Of a DNA stretch of 64,000 nucleotides, positions 8,556 to 16,627 are shown piece after piece; the stretch's first letter is position 1, and each line of letters opens with the position of its first letter. The notes below the pieces were generated by a model that searched no databases, was not told where the DNA came from, and was given only the letters and a program-made list of their open reading frames with translations. The stretch is from the NCBI GenBank assembly GCA_035342095.1, contig DAOQWL010000005.1, forward strand, positions 57,686-121,685, read 5' to 3'. The stretch is from PLanc-01 sp035342095. Lineage in GTDB: Bacteria; Planctomycetota; Phycisphaerae; Sedimentisphaerales; Anaerobacaceae. A program made the translations under genes and the position numbers.

Positions 8556-9380
8556 TCAGACCGGGTCCGAGGAGAAGTGTACGAAGGTGAAGCACTCGGG
8601 GATGTGGGAGTCGTATACGCCGTGCTTGTTGAAGGACCAGCCGATGGAGGGGTCGGTCATCCGGCCATTGTACTGCAGGGCCTCGAAACGAGAGAAATCC
8701 ATCCGCCAGACATCGCCGTCGCGAGGGGGCAGCGACCGACCCTCGGCCAGAGTCCTCATGCCGGACCAGGGAAAGGCCAGTTCGACCGTCCAGCCGCGAT
8801 CCACGGTCGCGGGGTTGTTCAGAGTCCCGTCGATCCGGACTGCGGTCTTGAGCCCTGGGAAATCCCAGTCCATGAACGCCCACCGCCGGCCGCGAGGGTG
8901 CTTCTTGTACCGCAGGGCATCCTGGAAGCCGCCCAGGACATCCACGGGATGCTTCAACAGATCGAACTCCGCCTTCTCGGAGAACCCCCCGCGTTGGTAG
9001 GCGTCCTGCCAGACGTAGAACACCTCGTAGACGGTGCCCCTCGCGTTGATCTCGAATTCATAGTAGCAGTCCTTGCCCGCGATGAACAACTCGACGTCGT
9101 TCTCGAAGTACACAGGAGAGTCCCGCTCGGTGAAATGGGCATGGACGTGGGGTTCCTCGACCCAGAAGGCGATGTACAGGTTCTCGTCGTCCCACAGGGC
9201 CGCCATACGGGTGTCCAGGAAGCCCGGCACGCCCGTCACCATGTCCACGAATCGCGGCGACTTCGGGGCCTTCTGCCAGCACGCCTCCGTCAGGCGGCCG
9301 TCGATCACGAGCTTCTCGCTCGTGCGGTGACATGTATAATGGCCGACACCCTTCTCGTCACAACCGTGCCTGTCCATCAT
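8556..9380 (-). CDS. Carbohydrate-binding family 9 (CBM9)-like protein
   Basis: 274 residues from ATG 9380 (GGGG 9 bases upstream). The protein opens with HYTCHRTSEKLVIDGRLTEA, the strand-and-IDG start of CBM9-like domains, followed by the AALWDDENLYIAFWVEEPHV segment, DVELFIAGKDCYYEFEINA, and WTVELAFPW near residue 205. These are the conserved pieces of the DOMON/CBM9 beta-sandwich that binds sugars. There is no signal peptide and no catalytic domain, unlike multidomain xylanases, so it may act inside the cell or be a regulator-like sugar binder. It has no obvious operon partner. Confidence 0.75.
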   Translation of the reverse strand: MMDRHGCDEKGVGHYTCHRTSEKLVIDGRLTEACWQKAPKSPRFVDMVTGVPGFLDTRMAALWDDENLYIAFWVEEPHVHAHFTERDSPVYFENDVELFIAGKDCYYEFEINARGTVYEVFYVWQDAYQRGGFSEKAEFDLLKHPVDVLGGFQDALRYKKHPRGRRWAFMDWDFPGLKTAVRIDGTLNNPATVDRGWTVELAFPWSGMRTLAEGRSLPPRDGDVWRMDFSRFEALQYNGRMTDPSIGWSFNKHGVYDSHIPECFTFVHFSSDPV

Positions 9381-9412
9381 CTGCGCACCCCTGCCAGGAA
9401 CCTGCCTGCTGG

Positions 9413-9436
9413 AAAAAACCTTTCCCCATAGAAAGG
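9413..9436 (-). terminator. Short intrinsic terminator
   Basis: On the minus strand CCTTTC, a 6-nt loop, GAAAGG and then six Ts (9418-9413). It lies about 200 bp downstream of the 9635-9907 gene and just before the CBM9 gene, so it may end the first or attenuate the second. Confidence 0.5.
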
Positions 9437-9634
9437 CATATACGCGTCGGCTGGTCAAGAGCGTAGTAATCAGAAATGTCGGGGAAATCTGGGGTGCATG
9501 GGCGTGCGATTGCACACCGACTGACGGGACTTCGACTCGCCATGCAACTGCAGGCGCGTTCAGAACGCAACCCGACGGAATTTCTGATCCGAAGATCGGC
9601 CCAAGGCACCCTCGGCGAGGTCACACGTCGGCGG

Positions 9635-9907
9635 TTACTTGTCCGACTTGGACTGTGCCTTGTCGATCTGTCTCTGGATTCGCTGGGCCAGGTCCGCAGC
9701 AGCCTCCTTGCCGAGATCCACGCACTTGTGGATCCCGCAGTTCACAGACTTGACGATCTGCTGCGAGTCGATCGATCCGCCCAGCTTGGCCAGTTGCGGC
9801 GTCTGACCTTCGCCCGGCTCAGGCGCCGGCGCCAGGCAGTAGATGGCGGTGGCAAAACCGGCACAGTACACGATCAGCAGAGAAACAAGTTTCATTCTCC
9901 AGCCCAT
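9635..9907 (-). CDS. Small exported protein of unknown function
   Basis: 90 residues, not recognised. The N-terminus MGWRMKLVSLLIVYCAGFAT is a signal peptide or membrane anchor. The mature part holds a cysteine pair in VNCGIHKCVDLGKEAAADLA and ends in an amphipathic, charged helix (QRIQRQIDKAQSKSDK). A G-rich tract sits about 9 bases before the ATG. Proteins of this type with a hydrophobic start and a lysine-rich helix are common in Phycisphaerae genomes. The promoter just upstream (9984-10011) suggests it is a single-gene unit. Confidence 0.55.
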   Translation of the reverse strand: MGWRMKLVSLLIVYCAGFATAIYCLAPAPEPGEGQTPQLAKLGGSIDSQQIVKSVNCGIHKCVDLGKEAAADLAQRIQRQIDKAQSKSDK

Positions 9908-9983
9908 GCGGCGATTTCCCCCCCTTCCGTCGCTGGATCTTGTCGACCGGCCCTCCGGCCGTTCTCCGTGATTCCCTACCTAA

Positions 9984-10011
9984 ACTGTACGATAAAACCA
10001 CGGGTATGCAA
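9984..10011 (-). promoter_or_regulatory. Sigma70 promoter of the small exported protein gene
   Basis: Minus strand TTGCAT (10011-10006), a 16-bp spacer and TACAGT (9989-9984), about 77 bp before the ATG at 9907. Confidence 0.4.
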
Positions 10012-10032
10012 GAAGGGAGGATGGATTTGCCG

Positions 10033-11154
10033 TCACAGGCAGGTGTCGAGAATGGCCTTGAGTGCCCCGCAGACGACGGCGGCCTCGTCCTGGGTCAGGC
10101 GGTTGTGGAACGGCAACGCAATGGTCCGGCTGCCGGCCGACTCGGCGATGGGGAAGTCGCCCGCCCGGCAGCCATATTGTCCGGCGATGAAGGGTTGCAG
10201 ATGCACCGGGGTGAAGTAGTTGCCCACCTGAACGCCCTGTCGTCTCATCTCCCGAAGGACCCGGTCCCGCTGCTCGATGCCAAACCGCTCGGCCAGTTGG
10301 ACGACGAAGACGAACCAACTGATCTCGCAACCGGGCGCCTCTCGCGGGACGATCAGCCGATCGTCGTCGGCCAGCATTTCCCGATACCATTCGGCCACCT
10401 GCCGCCTGCGGGCCTTGATTTCGTCGATTCGCGAGAGTTGAACCACGCCGAGGGCGCAGTTGATGTCGCTGAGCCGATAGTTGTACCCCAGGCGCTCGTG
10501 GGCCAGCCAGCCGCCATCCGTTCCGCGGCCCTGGTTGCGAAGGGAGACGCACAGGTCCGCCAGGCGGTCGTCGTCGGTGACAATCATGCCGCCTTCGCCT
10601 GTGGTGATCTGCTTGTTGGGGTAGAAGCCGAACACGCCGGCGGTGCCGAACGTCCCGGCCTTGCGACCGTCCAGAGCCGAGCCCAGCGCCTCGCAGCTAT
10701 CCTCGACCACCGGCAGACCGCGTCGCTGGGCGATCTCGCAGATCCGGTCGAAACCCGCCGGGTTGCCGAAAACCTCGACCGGGAGAATCGCCTTGGTGCG
10801 ATTGGTGATTGCCGCGCCGATTCGCTGCGGGTCGATATTCAGGCTCACCGGGTCGATATCAACGAACACCGGCCTGGCGCCGGTCATCATGATGGTCGTT
10901 GCCGAAGCGACGAACGTGAACGGCGTCGTGACGACCTCGTCGCCCTCGCCAATCCGCAGGGCCCGCAGGCTCAGGAACAGGGCGCTGGTCCCGCTGTTGA
11001 CCGCGACGGCCCGGTGCCGGCCCAGGTACGCCGCGAACGCGGTCTCGAACCGGCCCACCATCGGTCCGAGGGACAGGTTCGGGCTGCGCAGGACCTCCAC
11101 GACGCACTCGATTTCCCGTTCCGTGATGTCCGGCCGCGACAACGGTATCTGCAC
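10033..11154 (-). CDS. DegT/DnrJ/EryC1-family PLP-dependent sugar aminotransferase
   Basis: 373 residues. GTG 11154 is chosen as start because AAGGAG (11166-11161) lies 6 bases upstream, while an in-frame GTG at 11175 has none. It opens with MQIPLSRPDITEREIECV. The fold-type I landmarks are present: AVNSGTSALFLSLRAL, TTPFTFVASATTI, VVEDSCEALGS (the Asp that holds the pyridine nitrogen), and the Schiff-base lysine in FGFYPNKQITTGEGGMI, followed by RLGYNYRLSDINCALG. Such enzymes aminate keto-sugar nucleotides for surface polysaccharides or glycans. No glycan genes adjoin it, so its exact substrate is open. Confidence 0.92.
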   Translation of the reverse strand: MQIPLSRPDITEREIECVVEVLRSPNLSLGPMVGRFETAFAAYLGRHRAVAVNSGTSALFLSLRALRIGEGDEVVTTPFTFVASATTIMMTGARPVFVDIDPVSLNIDPQRIGAAITNRTKAILPVEVFGNPAGFDRICEIAQRRGLPVVEDSCEALGSALDGRKAGTFGTAGVFGFYPNKQITTGEGGMIVTDDDRLADLCVSLRNQGRGTDGGWLAHERLGYNYRLSDINCALGVVQLSRIDEIKARRRQVAEWYREMLADDDRLIVPREAPGCEISWFVFVVQLAERFGIEQRDRVLREMRRQGVQVGNYFTPVHLQPFIAGQYGCRAGDFPIAESAGSRTIALPFHNRLTQDEAAVVCGALKAILDTCL

Positions 11155-11423
11155 AGCGATCTCCTTCGAATCCACGTCCAGTTTCCCTCTCTATCGGCTC
11201 GTGCGCGGGGTCACGCAAGGTCTCCGTCGGATTATGGACGGAATTCCGACCGACACCCTGCCGGAGAAGACGGCCGGCATCGGAGCCTATTATGGGACGT
11301 ACCAGGACAACCGAGCACACGTGCGGAACGCCCGACGCGAAATCTGCATCCCCGGTTAAACGACCCCTGTCTTCGAGTCGAAAGACGGTACGGCAGCAAT
11401 CGACTTATTCAGGAATCCTACTT

Positions 11424-12002
11424 ATGGCAAAAGGCAGGAATGTACTGACGACAGGTGATGTCGCAAGGATATGCAACGTGGCGCCTCGCACGGTCTCCAA
11501 GTGGTTCGACTCCGGACAGCTCAAGGGCTATCGCATCCCGGGCAGCAAGGATCGTCGCATCCCGCTCAGCGAACTGGTTCGCTTCATGAAGGCGAACAAC
11601 ATGCCGACGGACTCGCTGACCGCAGGCAAGATCCGCGTCCTGGTCCTGGACAGCGACGAGCAGTCGGGCAACGGCCTGAGCGACGTTCTGAAGGGACGAG
11701 GCGGTTACGATGTCCTGGTTGCGCACAACGGCTTCGAGGCCGGCGCGGCCGCCCAGAAGTTCGCGCCGCACGTAGTCCTGATCAATCTCCTGACCAACGG
11801 CATCGACGCCCATGCGATCTGCACGAGCCTGCGGGCCAATGAAGACCTCGCGACGATCAAAGTGCTGGCCCTGGCGAATGCCTTGGGCAGCCAGGAGGCA
11901 GTGGCCCTGATGCACAAAGGCTTTGATGGGTACGTCTCGAATCCCTCCGACCCCGGCGAGATCATCAGGAAGATCGAGGAAGCGACGGCCATCATCTACT
12001 GA
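11424..12002 (+). CDS. Excisionase/MerR-type HTH fused to a degenerate response-regulator receiver domain
   Basis: 192 residues from ATG 11424 (AGGAA 8 bases upstream). Residues 6-58 form an excisionase/MerR-type winged helix: VLTTGDVARICNVAPRTVSK, then WFDSGQLKGYRIPGSKDRRI. Residues 69-190 follow the CheY fold. The acidic pocket is partly kept (VLDSDEQ, 74-80). The phosphorylated aspartate is replaced by Asn121 (HVVLINLLTNGID), the switch Thr/Ser by alanine (VLALANALG), and the conserved lysine is missing (GYVSNPSD). It should bind DNA without being switched by Asp phosphorylation. The gene is transcribed away from the aminotransferase gene. Confidence 0.78.
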   Translation: MAKGRNVLTTGDVARICNVAPRTVSKWFDSGQLKGYRIPGSKDRRIPLSELVRFMKANNMPTDSLTAGKIRVLVLDSDEQSGNGLSDVLKGRGGYDVLVAHNGFEAGAAAQKFAPHVVLINLLTNGIDAHAICTSLRANEDLATIKVLALANALGSQEAVALMHKGFDGYVSNPSDPGEIIRKIEEATAIIY

Positions 12003-12094
12003 CGACAACCCTACTGTCGCGGCGGCCCGTCTCAGGGAAGGACGGTCCCGCGACGTTGACTCCGACGAGAATTCTGCACGGATGCTTCCCTTCA

Positions 12095-12121
12095 GGGCTG
12101 CACCATCCTATGGTGCAGCCC
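12095..12121. terminator. Perfect hairpin between convergent genes
   Basis: A perfect 12-bp inverted repeat, GGGCTGCACCAT (12095-12106) and ATGGTGCAGCCC (12110-12121), with a 3-nt loop. It sits between the converging genes at 12002 and 12127. Neither side has a T-run, so termination would not be of the classic U-tract type. Confidence 0.5.
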
Positions 12122-12126
12122 ACGAT

Positions 12127-13233
12127 TTACCGTCCCAGCAGGTTCGTGATCGTTCTCTCCCCCAGGGCAATGACCTCACAGGCGCCGGTCCGGACGTGCC
12201 CCTGCTCTGCGTGAGCTTCGTCCGACGAGCCACGAGTCAACTGGCACACGAAGACGCCGATCTCGCGGGTTTTGAGCTTCACGGCGGGCGGCCAAAAGAG
12301 GTCCTCCTTGAGAACCAACTGGCCCCCGATCGCCTCGGTGGCCCAGCCGGAGAAGCCGAACACGGCCAAAACCAGCGAGCCGCGCCGATGGTCCTTGAGC
12401 GAAATGACAATCCCGGCGTCCTGCCGGTCGGACAGCCAGGGGCAGGTCTCCCAGCGGCCCTGGTCATTGAGGTAGTGCAGTCCCGGGACCGTCTTGTCCC
12501 GGGACCGGAAGGGATTCTCCCGCCCGCCGAAACAGCTCGGCGTGTTGTGGTCGCTGGACCGATACACGTTGAAGAAAGGCACCGACGGCTTGTCCGAGGG
12601 AACAACGAACGGACGACACCCGAACAGATCCGCCACGAAGAACTCCAGCAGGTAGTTCACTCGCTGGCTGCCGATGAGGATCGCAGTGCCTGCGTTGGCC
12701 CCCTGCCGGGTCCGCTCGAATACCTCCTGCGTCCGTCGAATGTCCTCGGCAAGGACTCGCGGGTCCACGATGTGGTCCGTCGGCGAGTAACGAAAGGGGA
12801 TGTACTCGAACCCCAGGGGCGGCGCCGGCAATCCGCCCTCCGTCCCCGCGGAAAGGCGCTGCACGATCAGGTTGGCGACGCTGGCGTCGCGTCGGGAGAT
12901 CCATCGCCAGAGGACCTCGCCGTCCCGCGTTGACTGGTACTCGCCCAGGTAGATCGTCACCGCTCCCCCCTGGCGGGCGATGGCCGTCCAGAGCGCGGCG
13001 CGCCCGGCGCCGAACAGAGCGCCGGGCAATTCGTCGGCCGGCACGCCGTTCGTCGCCAGCCAGTTGCACAGCCGGCCCAGCAGGGCAAACGTCACCCCCG
13101 GCGAACGGTCGCTGTAGAGCTTGGCGATCGTGTGCCGGTTGACGCCGACCGCCTGAGCGATCTCCTGGATCACCCCGTGGTGATCGAGACCGTGTTCCGC
13201 CAGCACTTCCTTGAGACGACTTTCCACCTTCAT
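12127..13233 (-). CDS. Cro/CI-like HTH regulator with a large unrecognised C-terminal domain
   Basis: 368 residues from ATG 13233, which has GGAG 7 bases upstream. Residues 1-60 are a helix-turn-helix with MKVESRLKEVLAEHGLDHHG followed by IAQAVGVNRHTIAKLYSDRS. The following 300 residues are a single domain I do not recognise. It contains AGRAALWTAIARQGGAVTIY, an NAGTAILIGSQRVNYLLEFF segment and a VPFFNVYRSSDHNTPSCFGG stretch. The IGSQRVNYLLE part suggests a ligand- or effector-recognition fold, but nothing proves it. It may belong to a family expanded in this lineage. The promoter was not located. Confidence 0.65.
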   Translation of the reverse strand: MKVESRLKEVLAEHGLDHHGVIQEIAQAVGVNRHTIAKLYSDRSPGVTFALLGRLCNWLATNGVPADELPGALFGAGRAALWTAIARQGGAVTIYLGEYQSTRDGEVLWRWISRRDASVANLIVQRLSAGTEGGLPAPPLGFEYIPFRYSPTDHIVDPRVLAEDIRRTQEVFERTRQGANAGTAILIGSQRVNYLLEFFVADLFGCRPFVVPSDKPSVPFFNVYRSSDHNTPSCFGGRENPFRSRDKTVPGLHYLNDQGRWETCPWLSDRQDAGIVISLKDHRRGSLVLAVFGFSGWATEAIGGQLVLKEDLFWPPAVKLKTREIGVFVCQLTRGSSDEAHAEQGHVRTGACEVIALGERTITNLLGR

Positions 13234-13409
13234 GAAGGCTCTCCATACCCGGATTATGGCTTCCGGAACAGCCGCGGGTCTCCCATTTGGCTGCACGACA
13301 CAACAAACGGCGGCCTTTGGGCTTTCCGAATATGGTCGCTCTAGTAGCCATATCGCCACTCCATGGCTGTCCGCTGTATCCGGTCTACACAGCGTGTTTC
13401 ATGGGTTCA

Positions 13410-13438
13410 TTGACATCATTGCCCGTAGTCGTTACCTT
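13410..13438 (+). promoter_or_regulatory. Candidate sigma70 promoter for the 13576 gene
   Basis: TTGACA (13410-13415), a 17-bp spacer and TACCTT (13433-13438). It lies in the 342-bp gap between divergent genes (13234-13575). The gap also holds ATATGG/CCATAT half-sites 12 bp apart near 13328-13352 and no credible coding sequence. Confidence 0.4.
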
Positions 13439-13575
13439 GTGAAAATGGTTCTTTGGAACACCATGATACACAGGACAGAATCGGATGGCAATGGGCAGCG
13501 CCGCAACGCCGCCCGGCCGGCTCCATCGCGGGATGTTCCGATCCGGCGCCTGTGGGCAAACACAAGGAGACACTC

Positions 13576-14370
13576 GTGCACGCAGCCGAACTCACTCGTG
13601 CCGCACAACGCCTGAGGCACGCGCCCTGGCCGTCTGCAGTCACCCAGCAAGCCCTGAAGCGGCTTACGGAGTCGCCATCGAAGGCCGCTCTCATCGAGGA
13701 TCTGGATCGCGCCGGGTCGGCGCCCGTTGCCCTGGAGATCCTCTGTGCCTTGGAACTCGAATGCGAGCAGGTGTTCCAGGCAGTCAGACGGGCCGTCGAG
13801 AACAACGCGGGATTGTGCTGGGCCCTCGTCGAGAGCCTGAATCGACTCCCCTGGTACGGCGGGATCCGCGCCTTCCTGAGCCTGGAGGATCCGCCGGAGT
13901 CGTCGCCTTGCGTCTATCCATTCTACATCCTGGTTCGCAACAAGCTATTCATCCCGTCGGATATGCCGCACAAGGTGTATGCGTACCATCATCGGGGCCT
14001 GTGGAGACTACTGCCTGTGGCCAGGTCCGAGAACTGGCAGGCGCCCCATCACTCGGTCCTGGCCGTCGTCGGAATGATGGTCAAACACCTGACAATGTCC
14101 CGGCCGGACCCTTTCGTGGTGTACCTGGCCGGGCTATTGGTCGGGCGAGTCTGTCCGGTGGAATCCAATCTGGACACACTGCGTCTTCGCTCCCGCAGCG
14201 ATGCGGACTCGGGCGTTCGAACCGCCGCTCATCTGGCAATGAGGTGCATCCAAACTCTTTGTCCCGCCACCCTGTCCGAAGCCCCTTCGCCTTCTCCCTC
14301 CCATCGGAGGGAATCCGCGGTCAATAGGCCGTGTACTTCCGCAGCCACTGGGGCCACATATCGTCCGTAG
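13576..14370 (+). CDS. Protein of unknown function
   Basis: 264 residues, not recognised. The start is GTG 13576, with AGGAG 7 bases upstream; the frame opens earlier without a ribosome site. The N-terminal half is helical and leucine/alanine-rich (LTRAAQRLRHAPWPSAVTQQ, ALEILCALELECEQVFQAVR). The middle is aromatic (CVYPFYILVRNKLFIPSDMP, YAYHHRGLWRLLPVARSENW). The last 35 residues are proline- and serine-rich and overlap the 3' end of the convergent pseudopilin gene by 50 bp, so they may not be under strong selection. No signal peptide is seen, and no partner gene is adjacent on this strand. Confidence 0.5.
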   Translation: MHAAELTRAAQRLRHAPWPSAVTQQALKRLTESPSKAALIEDLDRAGSAPVALEILCALELECEQVFQAVRRAVENNAGLCWALVESLNRLPWYGGIRAFLSLEDPPESSPCVYPFYILVRNKLFIPSDMPHKVYAYHHRGLWRLLPVARSENWQAPHHSVLAVVGMMVKHLTMSRPDPFVVYLAGLLVGRVCPVESNLDTLRLRSRSDADSGVRTAAHLAMRCIQTLCPATLSEAPSPSPSHRRESAVNRPCTSAATGATYRP

Positions 14371-15163
14371 CGCCGCCGGCGATGGTATAGGGACCATCGA
14401 CGACAAACGCCCGATGCCACTTGAGGGTCCACAGTTCCCGGAGCCCCACGTGGCGAACGGACCAGTCTGCAAACGCCAGGTTGGTCCAGCCGCTGTGGCG
14501 GTCGATGCAGAACTGATTCATCTCGCCCGAGGTGCCTTTGTCGCCCCATCCATAGTCAAAGGGGTACGGCACGGGGGCGTCCGTGTGCAGGGGCCACGCA
14601 TCATGCCAGGTGTTGTCGCCAAAGAGCGGAATCGTGCTGGTCTTCTCCAGATTCTGCGTGTTCTTCCAGAACCACTCCTTCTTGCGCGCCCCGCGGTCCG
14701 CGACCATATAGTTGGTCCAGTTGTTGATGCTGTAGCTGCCGACAAAATGCTTCGTCGCTCCCTCGTTGCCCATCGGATATCGGTTCGCGAGGTCACGATA
14801 CCACGCCTTGAACGTGCCAAAGTCGCTGGTGCCCAGGACCTCCCGGGTGGCGGTCGGACAGAATCGCATCTTCTCGTCCTTGTAATAGGGGCGCAGTGCA
14901 TTCATCCAGAGGCCATACTCTCCAGACTTGCCTGAATTCGTGGGATGGTCCGCAAATCCCCATCCTTCGTTGAAGTAGCCGCCATTGTCATCGGTGTACA
15001 GCTTGAACAGCAGACCCCAGGACTTCAGACGAGCCATGCAGGTCACGGACTGGGCCTGCTTTTTCACCCGCGCCAGCGACGGCATCAAGATGGACATCAG
15101 GAGGGCGATGATGGCGATGACGACGAGCAGCTCAATGAGCGTGAAACCCCTGCGCCTGGTCAT
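14321..15163 (-). CDS. Type II secretion/type IV pilin-like prepilin (pseudopilin)
   Basis: 280 residues from ATG 15163, for which AAGGA serves as ribosome site; the in-frame ATG at 15178 would place that site inside the gene. The N-terminus MTRRRGFTLIELLVVIAIIA is a class III prepilin signal: cleavage before Phe, Glu+5, then a hydrophobic helix. The body has the features of the large planctomycete pseudopilin family, including WGLLFKLYTDDNGGYFNEGW, RFCPTAT and, near the end, an H-x-G-x-x-N-x-x-F-A-D-W segment (RHSGWTNLAFADWSVRH). It is made in the membrane and probably assembled or sorted by a pilin-type secretion system; the secretin gene at 62.8-64 kb could belong to the same pathway. Confidence 0.85.
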   Translation of the reverse strand: MTRRRGFTLIELLVVIAIIALLMSILMPSLARVKKQAQSVTCMARLKSWGLLFKLYTDDNGGYFNEGWGFADHPTNSGKSGEYGLWMNALRPYYKDEKMRFCPTATREVLGTSDFGTFKAWYRDLANRYPMGNEGATKHFVGSYSINNWTNYMVADRGARKKEWFWKNTQNLEKTSTIPLFGDNTWHDAWPLHTDAPVPYPFDYGWGDKGTSGEMNQFCIDRHSGWTNLAFADWSVRHVGLRELWTLKWHRAFVVDGPYTIAGGATDDMWPQWLRKYTAY

Positions 15164-15223
15164 GAGAGTTCCTTCCACGAAAGATGGATCAGATACCCGA
15201 CACTTCGACCACCGGTCTACTCA

Positions 15224-15252
15224 TTCTACCAGGCGCCATCGATAGATGCAAG
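15224..15252 (-). promoter_or_regulatory. Sigma70 promoter of the pseudopilin gene
   Basis: Minus strand TTGCAT (15252-15247), a 17-bp spacer and TAGAAT (15229-15224), about 60 bp before the ATG at 15163. Confidence 0.5.
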
Positions 15253-15276
15253 AGACTGGTCCCGTCTCAGACCGCG

Positions 15277-15819
15277 TCACTTCCCCGAGCGGTCTCGGAG
15301 CATGTGCGTCTGCAGACGGATCAGGGTGTCGCTGCTGACCGTCCAGGTGGACAGGTCTCCCAACACCAGTCCGTACTTGTCATCGGACAGCTTCCAGTAC
15401 ATCACGATGGCGTAGCGATTCTTGAAGTCGACCTGGTCGCCGTAAAAGACGACCTCGCGACCCTGGGCGGCCATGTCGTCGCGGAACTGCATCAGGCTGC
15501 TGAGAATCCGGCTTCTGCAGGCGTTCTCTCCTGCGAGCGTGTATTGGAGAAGCAGCTTGCTGTCCTCATACATCTGCTTTCCGACGGCATCGGCGCCGCC
15601 GAAGAAGCTGCCGGTCACCAGGAGAGCGACCAGAATGGTCGCGGCCGCCGCGAGTCGGCTGATCTTCAGCTCGGCCAGAATACCGACCGAGTCCATTCGG
15701 TGAGGGGTCAGTCGGTTTGGTATCCGGCTCTTGATCTCGGGCGCGAGCCCGGGCCGGGCACGTCCGATGCCGTGCGCGGCCAGAGCCTTCAGAAGATCCT
15801 CGATTCTCTGCGTTCCCAT
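15277..15819 (-). CDS. Membrane-anchored partner of an ECF sigma factor (possible anti-sigma)
   Basis: 180 residues from ATG 15819 (AAGG 6 bases upstream), 49 bp downstream of the sigma-factor gene on the same strand. An N-terminal cytoplasmic part of about 55 residues precedes one membrane segment (ISRLAAAATILVALLVTGSF). A periplasmic domain follows, with YGDQVDFKNRYAIVMYWKLS and GLVLGDLSTWTVSSDTLIRL. The order (sigma gene, then single-pass membrane protein with a short cytoplasmic region) is that of anti-sigma factors. The cytoplasmic part shows no zinc-binding H-x3-C-x2-C motif, so the role is inferred from position only. Confidence 0.55.
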   Translation of the reverse strand: MGTQRIEDLLKALAAHGIGRARPGLAPEIKSRIPNRLTPHRMDSVGILAELKISRLAAAATILVALLVTGSFFGGADAVGKQMYEDSKLLLQYTLAGENACRSRILSSLMQFRDDMAAQGREVVFYGDQVDFKNRYAIVMYWKLSDDKYGLVLGDLSTWTVSSDTLIRLQTHMLRDRSGK

Positions 15820-15868
15820 GATTGGCCTTATCCCTTCCGATACTCCGATAACAGCGTCTGCCGCCGCA

Positions 15869-16495
15869 TCACTCGTCCGGCACTTCCTTCCTCAGAGCGG
15901 CCAAGCCACGATTCAGGCGGCTTTTCAGCGTCCCTTCGCGAATCCCGGCGGCGTCGGCCGCTTCCGAGATCGTCAGTTGTTCCATATAGTGCAGCACAAC
16001 CGCTTGTCGGAGCTTCCAGGGCAGCCGCTGAACTGCCTGCTGCACCCGGTCGAGCTGCTCCTGCCGGCCGACCTTCACCGACCCGTCGATCTCGCCCGGC
16101 GGGGGCTCGATCGTATCGAGACTGACGCTGTCTTTGCCCTTCCATCGTCGTCGGTGCAGACGCGAGACATTGCCGGCAATCCGAAACAACCAGCCATTGA
16201 GGGCCTTGCCGTCGCGCAACTGCCCGATGTGACGCCAAGCCCGCAGGAACGTCTCCTGCGTCAGGTCCTCGCTGATCTGACGGTCGTGTCCGACAGCCCG
16301 CATGAACAGGAAGATCCGCTGGTAATAGTGGTCCACCAACTCGACCGCCGCGGTCTGCTCTCCATGCCGAAGTCGCTTTGCCAGCATGGCGGCATCCTGC
16401 TCGCGTGAAGCGCCGGACGGCACATCCGTTGCTTCAGCACTATTCAGATGCGCCACATCGGCGCCCTGTTCTGTCACATGAGGGTCTTTTTCCAT
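15869..16495 (-). CDS. ECF-family RNA polymerase sigma factor
   Basis: 208 residues. Region 2 reads DHYYQRIFLFMRAVGHDRQI followed by SEDLTQETFLRAWRHIGQLR, with the -10-recognising helix and the AWLFRIAGN-type sequence (NGWLFRIAGNVSRLHRRRWK). Region 4 is LPWKLRQAVVLHYMEQLTIS plus EAADAAGIREGTLKSRLNRG, a clear -35-binding helix-turn-helix. The N-terminal 45 residues are acidic and variable. It would direct polymerase to stress- or envelope-type promoters. The start (ATG 16495 or 16507) is uncertain because no Shine-Dalgarno is evident. Confidence 0.92.
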   Translation of the reverse strand: MEKDPHVTEQGADVAHLNSAEATDVPSGASREQDAAMLAKRLRHGEQTAAVELVDHYYQRIFLFMRAVGHDRQISEDLTQETFLRAWRHIGQLRDGKALNGWLFRIAGNVSRLHRRRWKGKDSVSLDTIEPPPGEIDGSVKVGRQEQLDRVQQAVQRLPWKLRQAVVLHYMEQLTISEAADAAGIREGTLKSRLNRGLAALRKEVPDE

Positions 16496-16524
16496 TCTTG
16501 CGCCCAACTGGAGTCCATGCCATT

Positions 16525-16553
16525 AGTATAACCGAAGAGGCATCTGCACGCAA
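16525..16553 (-). promoter_or_regulatory. Sigma70 promoter of the ECF sigma operon
   Basis: Minus strand TTGCGT (16553-16548), a 17-bp spacer and TATACT (16530-16525), about 30 bp before the sigma-factor ATG. Confidence 0.5.
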
Positions 16554-16627
16554 GATGTTTATACAAAAGGACTTGTGATTCCATCCTCCGCCACAGCCGC
16601 GACGGCTTGGACCTGCTGTGGAGGTTC

